Part shown: positions 13,616 through 25,900 of the stretch, one piece after another
How the letters are laid out: the number at the start of each line of letters is the position of its first letter
Position numbering within the stretch: position 1 is the first letter of the stretch
From: Ptychodera flava
Taxonomy: Eukaryota > Hemichordata > Enteropneusta > Ptychoderidae
DNA: 64,000 bases
Assembly: GCF_041260155.1 (NCBI RefSeq)
Contig: NC_091931.1
Coordinates: forward strand, 27,545,654 to 27,609,653
Direction: 5' to 3'
Made by a program: the position numbers and the translations under genes
The notes under the pieces: model-generated
Told to the model about the DNA's origin: nothing
What the model saw: the letters and a program-made list of their open reading frames with translations, nothing else
Database searches by the model: none

Positions 13616-13741
13616 ATGTCGTCTGCAGGTAAAGGAAAATCGCGCCGAGAAAATGTTCAGCGTGCCCTCAAAACACGCTGGAAGGTACGAGAATTCAGCA
13701 AAGAGATTAAAAAAATGCAACATGAACGTAGCCTGTACAGC
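13616..13741 (+). CDS. Possible first exon inside TTAA element
   Basis: ATG at 13616 opens 42 codons of a very basic peptide (MSSAGKGKSRRENVQRALKT then ...VREFSKEIKKMQHERSLYS), ending exactly at AGC|GTAAGT, a consensus donor. No family was recognised and no downstream exon was found. It could be the remnant first exon of the element's transposase or chance. Confidence 0.3.
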
Positions 13742-13986
13742 GTAAGTCTGAAGTGTGACGTCTGATTCGCTATACGAGAGCAGGTCGTGGTTATTCCAAT
13801 GATAGTGTCGCTAGTAGACCTACCGGAGAATGGAAGAAAGGCCGTCGCATTGTCGATTTGAGTGAACTAGCCGAAAATCTTGACACTTGTGTCAGTTGTG
13901 GGCTTGCCTTTACGATTGTGATCGTGTATTTAAGAAACGCCAAGTTCACGGTCTCGGCTCCTGGCTCCACGTAGTGTGTGACAATA

Positions 13987-14138
13987 CGGATAGTTTTCAA
14001 TCGGATTCGAACCCACAACATACGGCATCAGTCGCCTAGCTGAGAGGCCTGAGACAGAACCAGTCGGCTAAATCTCCACTCCCAAAAAAGAGTGGTTCAA
14101 TAGCCGGCTAAGTTGTTACATTTTTCTGACTGAGACAA
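13987..14138 (-). mobile_element. tRNA-derived SINE, copy 1
   Basis: Read on the minus strand, this has an A-box-like TAGCCGACTGG and, about 50 bases on, a perfect B box GGTTCGAATCC. This spacing is that of a tRNA with a long variable arm. About 60 bases before the A box include a small hairpin (CCACTC..GAGTGG). The same 150-bp unit recurs at 48610 and 48935. Confidence 0.75.
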
Positions 14139-14159
14139 CTTACTTCAACTGTTACTTAG

Positions 14160-14260
14160 CTAGCCCTGGGTACGATGTTGTCCGCTACAGCTAATCGCCC
14201 CGCTCACCACAGCGGGGCGATTAGCTGTAGCGGAACACACAGCATCGTACGCAGGGCTAC
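14160..14260. repeat. Near-perfect GC-rich palindrome
   Basis: Arms of about 48 bases share AGCCCTG, GTACGATG and the block CCGCTACAGCTAATCGCCCC, with a spacer of only a few bases. No ORF. It is a strong cruciform or hairpin candidate. Confidence 0.9.
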
Positions 14261-14464
14261 TTACTTAGCCTGCAGCAAAGTCAACCTAATCCCCACCGAT
14301 AAGCGTCATGGCAATAAATATTACATGATTTGTTGTATGGTGTATTAATATATAGACTCTAAAAAGTAGAAGAATCTAAAAGTCTTTGCTTTGTTCTGTC
14401 ATTTCCCTCTCATTTAAAGTTTACAGGTAGGCTTGAATCATGACCATGCCTGGACAAGGCCACT

Positions 14465-15668
14465 ACAGTCATAGGCGCACGGCGAATTTTAAAATCAATT
14501 ATCTGAATTTTTAATGTTGAAACATGCATTTTATTAACAAATGTGCAAACGGAAATCGTGCGGCCAGATTTTGAGGCATACAGTGAACAGTGCCCATCAC
14601 TACACTACAGTGCAGTGCATGGCTGTGGCCGTTTAGCTCTGCTGTTACTTATACACTCGGCGAATTTTAAAACCACTTGTCTGTAATTGAATGGTGAAAC
14701 ATGCATTTTATTAATAAGTGTGCAAACAGAAATCATGCGGACAGCTTTTGAGACATACTGTGACTGTGTGAGCAGCGCTGTGGCCGCTCGGCTGTCTTGT
14801 ACACATTACTCTAAAGGTACGAAACTATTGGGGAAATAATTAAATCCGTAAATAAAACGTTGATGGCAACCCTGGGGATTCAAACTTCTCTGTGTTGTCG
14901 CATGCGTGGTACTAAATCGATCGACTGGGTTCTTGAAACACAAAAACTGCACCGGGCCATGTAATTGCTGGTAAGTCGCTAAATTTTACCTCCGGACAAC
15001 TCCCGTGACACCGCCATTTTGAAGGCTATTCCTCAGTACGAATAACAATGACGTATTGGTTTAAAAGGAAAGTATGCGCATGCGTTAACTTCAAGCTGCA
15101 CACTTTGAAAATGGCGCTGGCACGGGACTTGTCCGTAAAAAAACATTGCGCTAATTATCAGCCGTAGATAGGACCGATGTTGACTTTACAAGTTAGGAAG
15201 CCAATCGATCGATTTTTGTAAGTATTCCCTTGATTAAGTTGAAGTTTGAATCTCGAGGATGGCCAATAACGTTAATTTTGTCTAATTTAAAAATATTTTC
15301 CAAATATTTCGTACCTTTAGAGTAATGTGTACAAGACAGCCGAGCGGCCACAGCCGTGTTCTGGGCGCTGCTCCGCACTGTATGTCTCAAAAGCTGCCTG
15401 CATGATTTCCGTTCGCACAGTTATCAATAAAATGCATGTTTCAACATTAAAATTGTAGACAAGTGATTTTAAAATTCGCCATTTGTATAAAGTTAGTAAC
15501 GTTAACAGTAGAGCTGAGCAGCCACAGCCGTGCACGGGGCACTGCTCACTGTATGTCTCAATAGCTGCCCGCACGCTTTCCGTTTGCACAGATTTTAATA
15601 AAATGCATGTTTCAACATTAAAATTACAGACAAGTTATTTTAAAAGACGTCGTGTGCCTGTGCTACAG
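14465..15668. mobile_element. Foldback element with long, internally duplicated arms
   Basis: The left arm (about 14465-14892) and right arm (about 15238-15668) are inverted copies. Each arm contains two tandem units of about 175 bp (shared strings GGCGAATTTTAAAA, GAAACATGCATTTTATTAA, GGCTGTGGCCG). The outermost bases share a GGC(A)CACG stretch. The roughly 345-bp centre contains no recognised gene. Long TIRs with internal tandem repeats are typical of foldback elements. The open frames in this stretch come from the repeat and look non-coding. Confidence 0.8.
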
Positions 15669-16769
15669 GTAGCCACTGCATGCAGGTCAGCAGCATTTGA
15701 AGAGCGCCCTCGAGCGACGAACTCGGGAGAGCATGATTTATCGCCAGAACCTGTATATCCCAGTTAGATTTTGCACAATTGTGAAAAATCGAGCTCGGTG
15801 ACCTACTAAACAAAATGTGGTTTTGAAAAATCACAAAAAGAGCTATTATTTGGCAAAGTTTGAGAAAATTGACATTGATAGAAACTATCAATAATTGAAA
15901 AATTATCCTCTCCCATTTCCTAAAATTTGGGGCATATTTGTTGCAATTTTGGTTAAAAAAAAATATGACTTTTTAACTCAATTTTAATGTAAGTAAAATC
16001 TTCAAAGTAGCTTAGGTTTATAATTTCTTTATTCTTTTCCAGTGTAAACGTGAAAAATGCAATCATGATATAAATATGAAAATGATGACCTGTTTTATTG
16101 ATTTTTAGTGATTTTGTGAAAAACCGTAAATTTTTAATGTCATTTTGTAAAAAAACAAGCGCGGTGACCCCATCTTTTTTTCCAGTTTTAGACTATTCAC
16201 ATATGTAGGTATTCAAAAATCCCCATTTGAAAAAATTGACATTACTTTTACTTTTTCCGATCGTACATCCTTAAGCTATTTCAAAGTACAATACAATTAA
16301 TTTCGAAGGATAATAATACAGAAGCTTCAAAATCTAATACCTTTTAATATTTTGGAGAGAAAACTTACCACTTCTGGTCTTGAATCCGCACGATCACGAC
16401 TTCAGGGTGCGCTTACAAGAAAAATGTCGCAACTTCCGTTTTGATTCATCATGGGATAGAAAAAGGCATCAAACTTGAACACCAAGTGTTTAGATGAAGT
16501 AGAACGCCTCTTGCACGCCGATGTTAAAATTTAACCCGTAATAAACGTGTAAAATTATTTTGTATGCTTCCTCTTTCAGAAAAAAAATGCTTTCAACAAT
16601 TGTAGACCGGAAATATTTTTCACTCAGTGAGAAATTCGTTACACCAAAATCCGTGTACGTTTGCCGGACAACAAGGCAGCAGTAAATTTAATATAGCCAT
16701 TGTAAAGTAAAAAACACAAAAGATTGTTGATTGTTTCAAAGTATTGTAAAATTTCTGTGATGCTGAGTT

Positions 16770-16943
16770 TTTGAACACTCGAAGGAGACGATTGTTAACA
16801 CTACGTGTTCAGGTTTAGAACACCGTTGTTAATAATATGAACACTAGTGTTAACAATATGAACACTAGCCGTTCAAATTTGAACACCGACATGTACATTT
16901 TGAACGCGTAAAGACGCGTCTAGCGTCCACTATTTTTACAGTG
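16770..16943. repeat. Right GTGTTC/GAACAC subterminal repeat block
   Basis: This is the counterpart of the left block: TTGAACAC, GTGTTC and ATGAACACTAG words, then AACGCGTAAAGACGCGTCTAG and the terminal TTTACAGTG. The shared GACGCGTCTAG-type string also occurs near 10777, supporting a common origin. Confidence 0.7.
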
Positions 16944-16945
16944 TA

Positions 16946-19900
16946 CACAGAGAAATATCTGTATCCCTTGATCAATTATCAAAAGAAACATGTTCAGCAA
17001 TGTTCGATAAAGTTTGTGTGCGATGTACGACAGTGAGTATGTATATGCCAATGTTTCATGAACATTATTGCCTGTAGAGGGTCAAGGTTACAAAAATTGT
17101 AACAACTTAGCTAAGTACTGAACCGATCATCATGAACTAAAGAATTGGGATGTACTCTACCTTTTTTGATTGTGATGTCTCCACTAGACTATAGGTACAA
17201 TATATGCTGTAACTTCAAATCTGATGGATAATTTGTACCTTACTAAATTATCGTCCATTGTTTCATAGAAACGATAGTTATTAAGTGACTTACGGAGCCG
17301 TCATTATTTACGGCCTGGCTGTGGAGGAATTAAATCGGAAACTCTGAAATTTCGATTAATCCCCCCTGCCAACCTTGATGAATTTGAGCAACCCCCTCTC
17401 TAACACAGAAATTTCGACTGACCCTACCCCATTTCGAAACGTAATAAATGTCAAGACAAGTTCTTGTAAAATTTACAAAAATACAGCAATAGTAAAACTT
17501 TTCATATCCTTGAGAACCCTGCTGGATTATCATAGGTTATCTTATGGCGATTGTAAAAGATGAAAACAACAAAATGAAATTAATTCAAAGTCTCAACAAA
17601 ATGTAGATATAAAAGCTCACGCTTTAACCAGTATCCAACCATACAGTATTGTTTACTTTGAACGGGTATCATGACAGGGTTTTCACTAAGATATCTGACA
17701 GGGCAGAATTTGAAGGTACAGGGGAGAGAACACGGGAGAGGCTGACGGGGAAAATGTCAGAGGAGGTTGTAACCTCTTTTGTGTAGAAAAGTTTGAGGAA
17801 TTGATGTGTGCAATGGTGAAGTCTTATGCAATAGGAAAGGTGTTTTCAATTTGTGTCTTTAAAATATAGTAGTTAGAACACCAGAAGGAGAGAGCGCGAG
17901 AGAGGGTGCACAGGTATAGAGGTCAAAGGTTATTTAAATTCAGAAAAATAATACTTCTCAAAAACGGCATGGTCAATAACCTTGAAATTTGATATGTAGC
18001 ATCTTGGTAGTATGATCTGAAAAGTTTCTTTACTAATTTTCGATTTTTCAATTTTTATGCAAATTCGGTGGAATTAACAGTTAACAGCCAGGTCATGCGA
18101 CCAATCAAAATATGAAGGCTCAGATGCGCCAATACTCAGTATGCCTAATACGCCCAACAAGTTTGAAAAGGCTGCGCACAACGGTTTTGGAGATCTAACT
18201 TTACAAAGAATTTACGGAAGAAGAAGAAGAGGAAGTTGAAGTGATCAAGAGTAAATACAATAGGGGCCAAGTCCCGCAGGGCTTTGGCTCCAAAAAAGTG
18301 TCCAAAAATGAAGAACGCAAGACAAACAAAAAAAGGCTTTAATAGTCATTCTTGTTTAATCTAGCTAGGGATTTATAGTACCATAAACTTTGGGTTGGTT
18401 CTGACAAGCAGTATTTGGGTAAACCCTAAATGTAATTTATCTACTTAGTTTGTGAACTTTAGACATCGTTTTGGCTTGAGGTCAAATAACACATGCGCCG
18501 TCTGATAGTTTCTTGTACAGGTAGTCTTAAAACCCTTTCGTGCTCTGATTTAAATTAAAACTTGGTGTTACCTGACCTAAGTCAGCTTAACATTATCTGC
18601 CGAGCCCACGGATAGTCTTTGCCAGCCCTTATTTATACTTCAGAGTAATGTCTGTTTTACATTTTCATTCAAGTATTCACATTGATACATAACATGTGAT
18701 TTCGATTAAAATATATTTGAACGAGGGTTTTCAGTTAGCTATTTGGACTTTTTACAACCTTTTATGGGCCCATGAATTTCAGATATTTACCTTATTCTTA
18801 CAGAGTGTCCAATTTTCCTTTAGTACATATGTACTGTTTAACCAGTACATATGTACGTCCCATAGAAATGAGTGAAATTACTAAATTTGGGAGTTTGCAT
18901 CACTTCAAGTTTCAGAAATTTTGTAAGTGACAGTTTCTTCTGTTTAATTCACTAATATGAATTCACCTTGTCACGGATGTTCATGAAGTTCTTTTAATAT
19001 AAACATTACTGACATATGTTAATGTTTCGATGTGTAGGCCCGATTTCCTTAAGCTGTTACTAATGTTATATCACATGGGTTTTTCTGTCCAGATAAACAA
19101 GTTGTCCTTAAGACAAACAAATCTGGAGTTTATATCCACTGAATGAATACGTTCTGTCTGGAAACCTCGAAAATACCAATAACAACCGATATGTATTCAC
19201 AACACTTTGATCTCAGTGTCTTGAATTTAAACCCCGGCTGGCAAAGGTCCGGGATCGGGAGTAACTAAGGTGTTAAAAATATTGTGAGGTATTTCTGTCT
19301 TTTGTTCTCCTTTATGATTGCAATCGTTATACATAGGTCAGAGGCCACACGCCTGGAGAACAACAGGTTCCGCACACTGACATCAAACACAAAAACAACC
19401 AAACATGGTATTGTTGTTAGTTAGTATTTTTCCCTAGTCACCTAGGTCATTTTACGTTCTAATTATCGGACTTTCCTGTTCTCGGTCTTTGCATGCGTGA
19501 GTGAGAGAATCTGTGAGGCTTGAAAACGTCGCTATTTTGGAAAGAAGCCAACACAATTGTTTAATTGTGTAATTTGGAAATTCAAATGCACTAGATTGAG
19601 TGAGGCTGGTGAAAATACAACTTGCATAGAAGATGTACGGAATATTGTCTTTTATGACGCTGATAGTTGTACCCACAACGATGCTATTTACTTCTTCTGT
19701 TTGCAGAATAGTGAATCTCAATATATTCCAACTTTCCAAGTGACACAAAATTGGTTCATTTTATTCATTTAATCACAAATCCCCTAAGAGACCATTACAC
19801 AATATCGCGAATGCCACTGAACAATTTATACATTATCGAATGCAAGGGAAAGAATGTTGAAATTACAAACTGATCAAAGCATAAGATAACAAGGAACATT

Positions 19901-20254
19901 TACTCGATTTTTTCAATTCAAGCTGTAAAATTATTCAGGGTATTTGATCACAAGGTTACAAATAATTCACGCCTGTGAAAATTGAAAGAAAAACAAATCA
20001 CAAGAAGAACGAAGAGAAAATAAATGGACTTTTTATAAGTCCACATTGTCTGATTGTGTGCTTTTAAACTATAGGAAACACGAATTAGAATTAACATAAC
20101 ACCGGACGTCGCGGACAGAGTGAAAGAAAACACATGTTGAAACGATATGGAAAAAACAACTTACAAAAAATTCATGTTGCCAAAATAGGGCCTAATTATG
20201 CGTGAAGAAATCAATCTTTATAAGTTTTATATTTTTCAGAGCAATTGTCCCTAC
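16946..20254. other. Intron remainder without recognised gene
   Basis: This is sacsin-like intron sequence. It holds a short perfect hairpin (AGTACATATGTACT, about 18828-18858), a GAA-rich stretch (18220-18240), and purine-rich GGAGAG tracts (17700-17910). Nothing else was recognised. Confidence 0.5.
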
Positions 20255-20340
20255 CTTCACTTGAAGACATGGTTTCTTCTACACTAGGTCGTTCAAGCCG
20301 AGTAAACAGTGAGTCGAATTTAATCTTCTCCGGGAAGCCA
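20255..20340 (-). CDS. Candidate 5' exon of sacsin-like gene
   Basis: An open segment on the minus strand is bounded by a strong acceptor (tctttcttttttccaAG, AG at 20342-20341) and donor GTGAAG|GTAGG (20255/20254). An ATG at 20270-20268 gives MSSSEG and ends in phase 1, matching both the 13047 exon and the 9617 exon. The frame upstream of that ATG is open to the acceptor (GFPEKIKFDSLFTRLERPSV...), so translation may begin in a further exon not found here. No ubiquitin-like domain, as at the N-terminus of human sacsin, is visible. The intron to 13047 is about 7.2 kb. Confidence 0.5.
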
Positions 20341-21472
20341 CTTGGAAAAAAGAAAGACAGTCATATGTAAATTTTAGGATGATGTAAGAACACTTGCCAC
20401 TTTCCAACAATATACTTAATATACATGTTGTTTCATAATATCTTACCAAGCCACAAGCTGATACAGATTGAACGTAAAGATGTCAATCATACGAAGGGCA
20501 GGGTCAATCCTACCTGTTGGTCTATAGCTGTGGTGTTTACCACCCCTCCACAATGAGGGAGGAGGTAAAAGTCTTAAAAGTCAAAATCAGACCGTGAAGG
20601 ATTGATGCGTTCTCTTCTCTATATAATATCATTGTGACCAGTGAATGCTAGTCTACACTAAGTGAGAAATGGAAGTCACTCATTTACAACACACACATGC
20701 ACACATATACAAAACACACGCATACGTCGGGCACTGATATAAGCATAATTTGGACCATTTACGAAATTCCTGAGCAATTCCTCTCATGTCCGACTGTACC
20801 TATTCTTTGTCATTAAACTGCACATCGTAATTCATATTAACATATTCGGATGCTTGTTCACGTCCCATCGCTGAAACTTTCGTTTTAGTCCTGTGCATGT
20901 TTAACAAAGTAGGATACAGCGATGAACGCATTTTGCTTGCAAACGAATAATCTCTCATGTATCGCCTGTAGCCGATTTAAAAGTTCTTTGATCACAAATG
21001 TTGTAAAACAGATGACACCATCTATCTTTTTCGTAGAATTAAGTTCGTTCATTCACTTTCGGTTTGAATTCTTCGAAATTCACATCGTATTTGCGAGAGC
21101 CTGTCACCGACTGTTCGGCTTCTCTTCTTACCCTCAACATAGTGTGGGAATTTACAGGGAAGATGAAAGCGACTTCGAGCATTTCTCTCCTCACGAAAAT
21201 GTACAGAAATAAACAAAACACAACACAATGACGACGACAAAAAGGAACTAGGAGATAATCCGTGCACGTTTGACCACAATACGGTATTGTATCGTTAAAG
21301 CTGATTCACAGTAAAGCTTAGAGGCAGTGTGATATAGTCTTAGTTTGCTGGTGTTTGCTACGAATTTCAAGGCGCTGATGTATCTTATACTTTAGGGTTG
21401 TACAGATATAGAAGGCACTAGTCTGAAGAGCATGTATCGCTCCACAGGATTTGAGCCATATCATTCAAGAAA
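20341..21472. other. Intergenic or upstream region, nothing recognised
   Basis: AT-rich DNA upstream of the first sacsin exon found. It may hold a 5' untranslated exon or promoter, but no feature could be supported. A CA-rich run lies at about 20685-20730. Confidence 0.4.
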
Positions 21473-21550
21473 ATACTGACCGACCAGCGGGAAATAAAAC
21501 ACTTTTAAAAATGCAAAGGATAATAACACGGACGTTTCGGGTTCAACCCT

Positions 21551-21557
21551 TCGTCAG
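21551..21557 (-). ncRNA. Hammerhead-like core, left copy
   Basis: CTGACGA (21557-21551, minus strand) is followed by stem II GGG-TTGAA-CCC, then GAAAC directly abutting GTC (21533-21531). Stem III would have almost no loop and stem I only about three weak pairs, so it is a degenerate or minimal form at best. Confidence 0.3.
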
Positions 21558-22911
21558 CACTAAAACACGTTGGAGTAACATGCAAATACAAGAGTTAAAA
21601 AAAACAACCAATCAACTACTTGAAAGATCGAAAGCGTTGAATTGAGCATTCATTGCAGCTGGTGCTAGAGTGTCTAGTCTAACAATTGTGGCCTGTTCGA
21701 GTTTGTGACGGGTAGAGTCGTTCGTGGAAATGATTGCAGCAACTGGTATATATCACACCAGACCGGCCGTGGTGGTGGTGGTGTGGGGTGGTGTGCAGAA
21801 ATGTTTCTTGACCACCGGGTAATATGAAAGTTTATCTGTCGGTCACAGTATTGGTGCAAAGATGTTCGACAATATAATAGCATGCTGCAGCGTGTACATT
21901 TAGTACAGTAAACAACGTATTGGCCGACGTGCGTGTCAGCTCGTCGGAAACCTTAGTTTTATAGTAAAAATGTTAGGACAGGTGCTGCAAATTCGACAAC
22001 CACATGATAATATGCCGGTTGTGCGGTGTCGATTTAGTTATAATGGAATGAACGAGCCGGTCTTTGATATTGGAGTCAAGTCGAAATGCCACGATGGGTG
22101 GGAGGTGGGGTTCAGAAAAAAATATGACGGGTATTGGAAGACTTACTTAAAATAGAAAACTCCTCGAAAATGATTTTACGAATACTGTGGTTTAAAGGAC
22201 ACGTGGTAAGTTGATAAGTTAACACCAAAGGAATGCGTTCGCACCGGGAAGGGATGGTTTCCATTAATAATTAAGTGCCGAGGCACAGTCCCTTCACGCA
22301 CGTCATTAGGGAAAGACTGCATTAACTTGCATGGTACCTGAAACCCGGATCCTTGTCTGACCAACTCGGGTGACAAACAGAAGACTTTTAATCCCCAAAG
22401 GTGTTAATGTTCCATTGTTACGTTTATCCGATCAAGCTGGTGCCATTGTAGGAGAGGCAGGTCTGCGAAATTAATCCTCTAGGCTCTGATAACTAAGTAG
22501 GGAAGTGGAGTATTCCTTAGTCAATGGAGCTTTCCCGTTATGTGGCCGATTCAACTGCCACGCGCGTGGAAATGGACACTCCGTTAAATAAAATGCCTTT
22601 CTTCTGCTAATGGTTTAACGCGCTGCTTAGCTTTGTCAAATATACAGAGTAAGGATAACCCAGTGCAATGAGCAAAGTACTTTGCATATACTAGTGTGTA
22701 ACAGGTGCTTAAAGTCTTTTTGATCTGAGGAAATGTGTCGAGCGCATATAAATTGTAAAAAAAATGAATACATCGGGGAGCACTCGTGCATTCTAGACTA
22801 ACATCAGTTGCAATGAATGTTAACTTCAACGCGTTCGATCTTCCGTTATTTGATTCGTTGGTGTCCTATACTCTTCTTGTATTTCCGCGTCACTCCAATG
22901 TGTTTTTAGTG

Positions 22912-22935
22912 CTGACGAAGGGTTGAACCCGAAAC
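22912..22935 (+). ncRNA. Hammerhead-like core, right copy
   Basis: CTGACGA, AGGGTTGAACCC and GAAAC occur in the same order as in the left copy, but TTCC follows instead of GTCC, so the cleavage triplet is not seen. It is probably a decayed copy. Confidence 0.25.
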
Positions 22936-22995
22936 TTCCGATTTTTTATCCTCTGCAGTTTACAAGCGTTTTATCTCCCGCTGGTCGGTCAGTAT

Positions 22996-25900
22996 CATAT
23001 CGATAGACAGCCACTTTCTATGATTCTTCCTGCAAACTACACAACAGCAATCAACGCAGTCATACATTATATCACAGTCGCTTGTGAATTGATACACGAC
23101 GGCCGCGCGGTATGCTTCTGGCGCATATCAAACAGAGGGCGTCGTGCATCGATTCACTACTACAGGCGACTGTGCATTATATATACGAAAAACGGGGATT
23201 TCCAGCTTCCTTGTGATTTACATGTAACGCTCGTATTAAAGTGCAAGGACATTTAAAATATTCAAGTGAAGATAATAATCGCAACTCACATGCATGTAAG
23301 ATTTCTGAAAGTATGCCGTCCCGATATGAAACCTACCAAGTACGTAGATCAAAGTGAACGACATCCGGTAGGTTGCAAACGTCCCCAGCACATGAGGGTG
23401 TGAACGAGCCGTCGAGTGCTAGTGGAGTGAAGGCTGATCGCTTGTTGCAGCATAACTTAAATGTGCCAGCACCCCTAACTCTTTGTATATTGCACTGTGA
23501 CCTGACATGTTCTCTGCAGTGAGGGAGCTTTCATTTACTGCACTATGGCTGCAAACCGCCGACCTACCGGGGGCCCGGGGACGTTCGGCAATCTGTTACT
23601 ATGACCGGGGACACCCGGGGGTGGGGATTGCGGTGTCATTTGAAATTGGAAACTGCAAAAGGGATCATGGTTTTTAAACATACTACTGACTATGAGGGTC
23701 ACTTGATTCAAAAAAATGTTAACCGACACTTCTTGAGTAGGTAGTTTTTACGATTTTAACAGAGACACACACACAGAATTTGACAACCGGTCGATGTAAC
23801 TCAACGTTCCCTCAACATTGTCCCCGCGTTAAAACTGCCAAGCAGCATGCATAACGCCATAGCGTCTTTCTGTATCCATAGCTTTCGTTTCAGTTGATTA
23901 CATGTGTTGCCCAGCTTAGGGGTGCTTCCGAGTTCAGCGCCAATTATTTGCATATTCATAGCTTCTAAGAAAAATGACTACGGAAATACCGAGAAATAAA
24001 AGAGAAATGCAATTGTACCCCACTTTTTGAGAAAAACCTATCAAGTATAGTATTACTTCCCAAACGTTGTTGACTTTGACTAAAAAAACTAGTTAAGCAC
24101 AGGTGTTTCATTAATTTTTGAAGTTGGGGGCCACTGATGGAAAAGTAGGCGGCTTGTAGCTGCCATGACCACAAAGCGGTCGTTGTAGGGGAAGGGTCCA
24201 GGAGGGGGTGTTCCCCATCCCGCCGAAGGCCGGAAACCCTGAAAAATAAGCTAAAATTCACTTTTTACAGCTCACAGTCACATGAATTTCTAATATTTTC
24301 AGGAGAATTGTCAGCAGTGTTCCAGGGTAATTTGTGTTCATATCGTAAAAGCCATTTTCCTGGGAGATTAGGCCTAAATATGATATTTCATGATTAAAAA
24401 TGATAAAATGTGGTGATGTTGACGATATTTTGAACAAAGAAAACTGAAGTCTTTAGAGCCTCTATGCTGTAAGGAGGTAAATTATAATAATTCACTATTT
24501 TAATTATATAAATTTGATATGTATATAATATTATACAGTGTTTTTTTTTTTAGTTTTTGTTTTTTTTTTTATATTTAATAGATTTTAATTTGTCAGGAGA
24601 CTCAAAAGGAATACAAAGCTTAATCTTACATTTCAGGGGGACCCCCCCCCCCTCAATGAAATGGTGCCAGTCACACCGTAGAGGTACAAGTAGAACACAT
24701 GAACTGGTGAAATGCCCCCAAAATTGTCTGGTAAAGGGGGAAATACCCCTTGTTGATGCCATCCTGGATGAAACACTCATATTTTAAGCACAGTAAATGA
24801 GAAACTTTTCATTAGTGTAATAATGTTAAGAACCCTGATGTTTGGTATGGAAATCTGTAGATGAAGAACTTTTATACCACTTGGGAGGTAAAAAGGATAT
24901 TTATATAACAATAATGATATAAAATGACAATCATTACCATATTTCGCAAATAGAATCAAAGACCCTCAAGGTTATTTGACTATATGGGTATGCAAAGTAA
25001 GAACCTTGATATAGGATATGAAAATTTGTACGTTCAGAAACTCACGTTTGGATTTAACCCGACGACCGTTTTTGAAGTGAATTTAGAGGTCTGATCGTAT
25101 TTTAACCACTCTGGGCGACATTCTTATTGGCGTCGATAGACCCAAAAGCAGTACATATCATACGTCAAGCTGGTTACATACCTTCACATTTAAGCGTACC
25201 ACAGTGCAACGCACGTCGGCTTACTAAAATTCGAACTGTAATCGGGAAGTTTTTTCGTTAGAAAAAAAACGGGGCATTGCCTTCGAAAACAGTTTAAATC
25301 CACGTAATTATCGTTCTCTTGTTTCTTGGTCCACTTCAAAACCGAGGATCGTACAGCGAAGCCCGACCTTGCGATCGCTTCCGTCTTCATTTGTTCATCG
25401 ACCATTTTGAGTTGAGCTAACGACGGCCGACAGGTGTTAGTATGCCCGTTTCCATTGGCGTATATAAAGGTCACCACATAGGAATCAGCATTTCAGGTAG
25501 CCAATAGAATCGTCCGTTGCAATTCCGACTTTTATTGAGGCAGTATACGCAAGACAACGCTGCATCCTAGTACAAGGCGGTCGTAGTAGTCGCTCGTCTT
25601 CTAAATGTTGTTTCACATAAAAGCCGTTGAAAAGTTTGATTACACAGCTTGTGAAACCTGCCCGTATCATTTCAGAGGGTAAAAAATATTTTAGCTATGA
25701 AAGAATTCAAATTTCCGAAAAAGGAGCCGGCGAAATCGTGAGAGTAACCGGTCAATTTCGCCGGCTGCCGGCTCTTAATGAAATCCCTGTTAAGCAGAGA
25801 GTCATTTTGATATTTAGAAATATCTAGACTTGATATGAAACGAATCACAGTGTACGTGTTTTAAGTGACGCTGACTGCACTAACTTGTGCAAAGGATAGT

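Larger units (their letters stand above)
13501..16274. mobile_element. TTAA-flanked DNA transposon, 2.8 kb
   Basis: TTAA at 13501-13504 and 16271-16274 flanks perfect 19-bp terminal inverted repeats, GGATGTACGATCGGAAAAA. TTAA target duplication is typical of piggyBac and Kolobok elements. No transposase was recognised. The only coding hint is a 42-codon open segment (ATG 13616) ending at a consensus donor (13742). The element carries a SINE (13987), a palindrome (14160) and a long foldback (14465), so it has been a repeated landing site. Confidence 0.8.
10713..16943. mobile_element. Putative CACTG-ended TIR element, about 6.2 kb
   Basis: The ends are CACTGTAAA (10713) and TTTACAGTG (ending 16943), each flanked by TA. 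About 380 bp at the left and 180 bp at the right are packed with short GTGTTC / GAACAC / GCGTTC motifs in both orientations. This looks like the subterminal transposase-binding repeats of CACTA/EnSpm elements, which have CACTA or CACTG ends. The TA flanks do not fit the usual 3-bp CACTA target duplication, so the superfamily is open. No transposase was recognised inside. A predicted sacsin exon (12964-13047) lies within the span, so two separate half-copies are the main alternative. Confidence 0.45.
21473..22995. mobile_element. 1.5-kb unit with inverted ends carrying hammerhead-like cores
   Basis: About 130 bases at each end are reverse complements: outermost ATACTGACCGACCAGCGGGA on the left and TCCCGCTGGTCGGTCAGTAT on the right. 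Both contain GTGCTGACGAAGGGTTGAAC followed by CCGAAAC, read inward-out (minus strand on the left, plus strand on the right). CTGACGA, a small stem-loop and GAAAC make up the conserved core of hammerhead ribozymes, which Penelope-like elements carry in their terminal repeats. The 1.3-kb interior shows no recognised gene. No clear target duplication is seen. Confidence 0.6.

Noticed and set aside
13461-13745. 94-codon plus-strand ORF with two CxxC pairs as a zinc-finger gene
   Set aside because: It starts outside the TTAA element and crosses its TIR. The Cys pairs match no known finger spacing.
13987-14138. A true tRNA gene
   Set aside because: Only A- and B-box-like sequences are kept. No acceptor stem pairs, and the unit is repeated elsewhere, so it is a SINE.
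15317-15767. Overlapping Cys-rich ORFs on both strands
   Set aside because: They derive from the tandem units of the foldback arms, appear on both strands, and have no family features.
25225-25405. ATG-led open frame ending at a GTAAG donor as the first exon of the sacsin-like gene
   Set aside because: It ends in phase 1, but the exon starting at 20340 needs a phase-2 partner. Joining them would put the known frame out.
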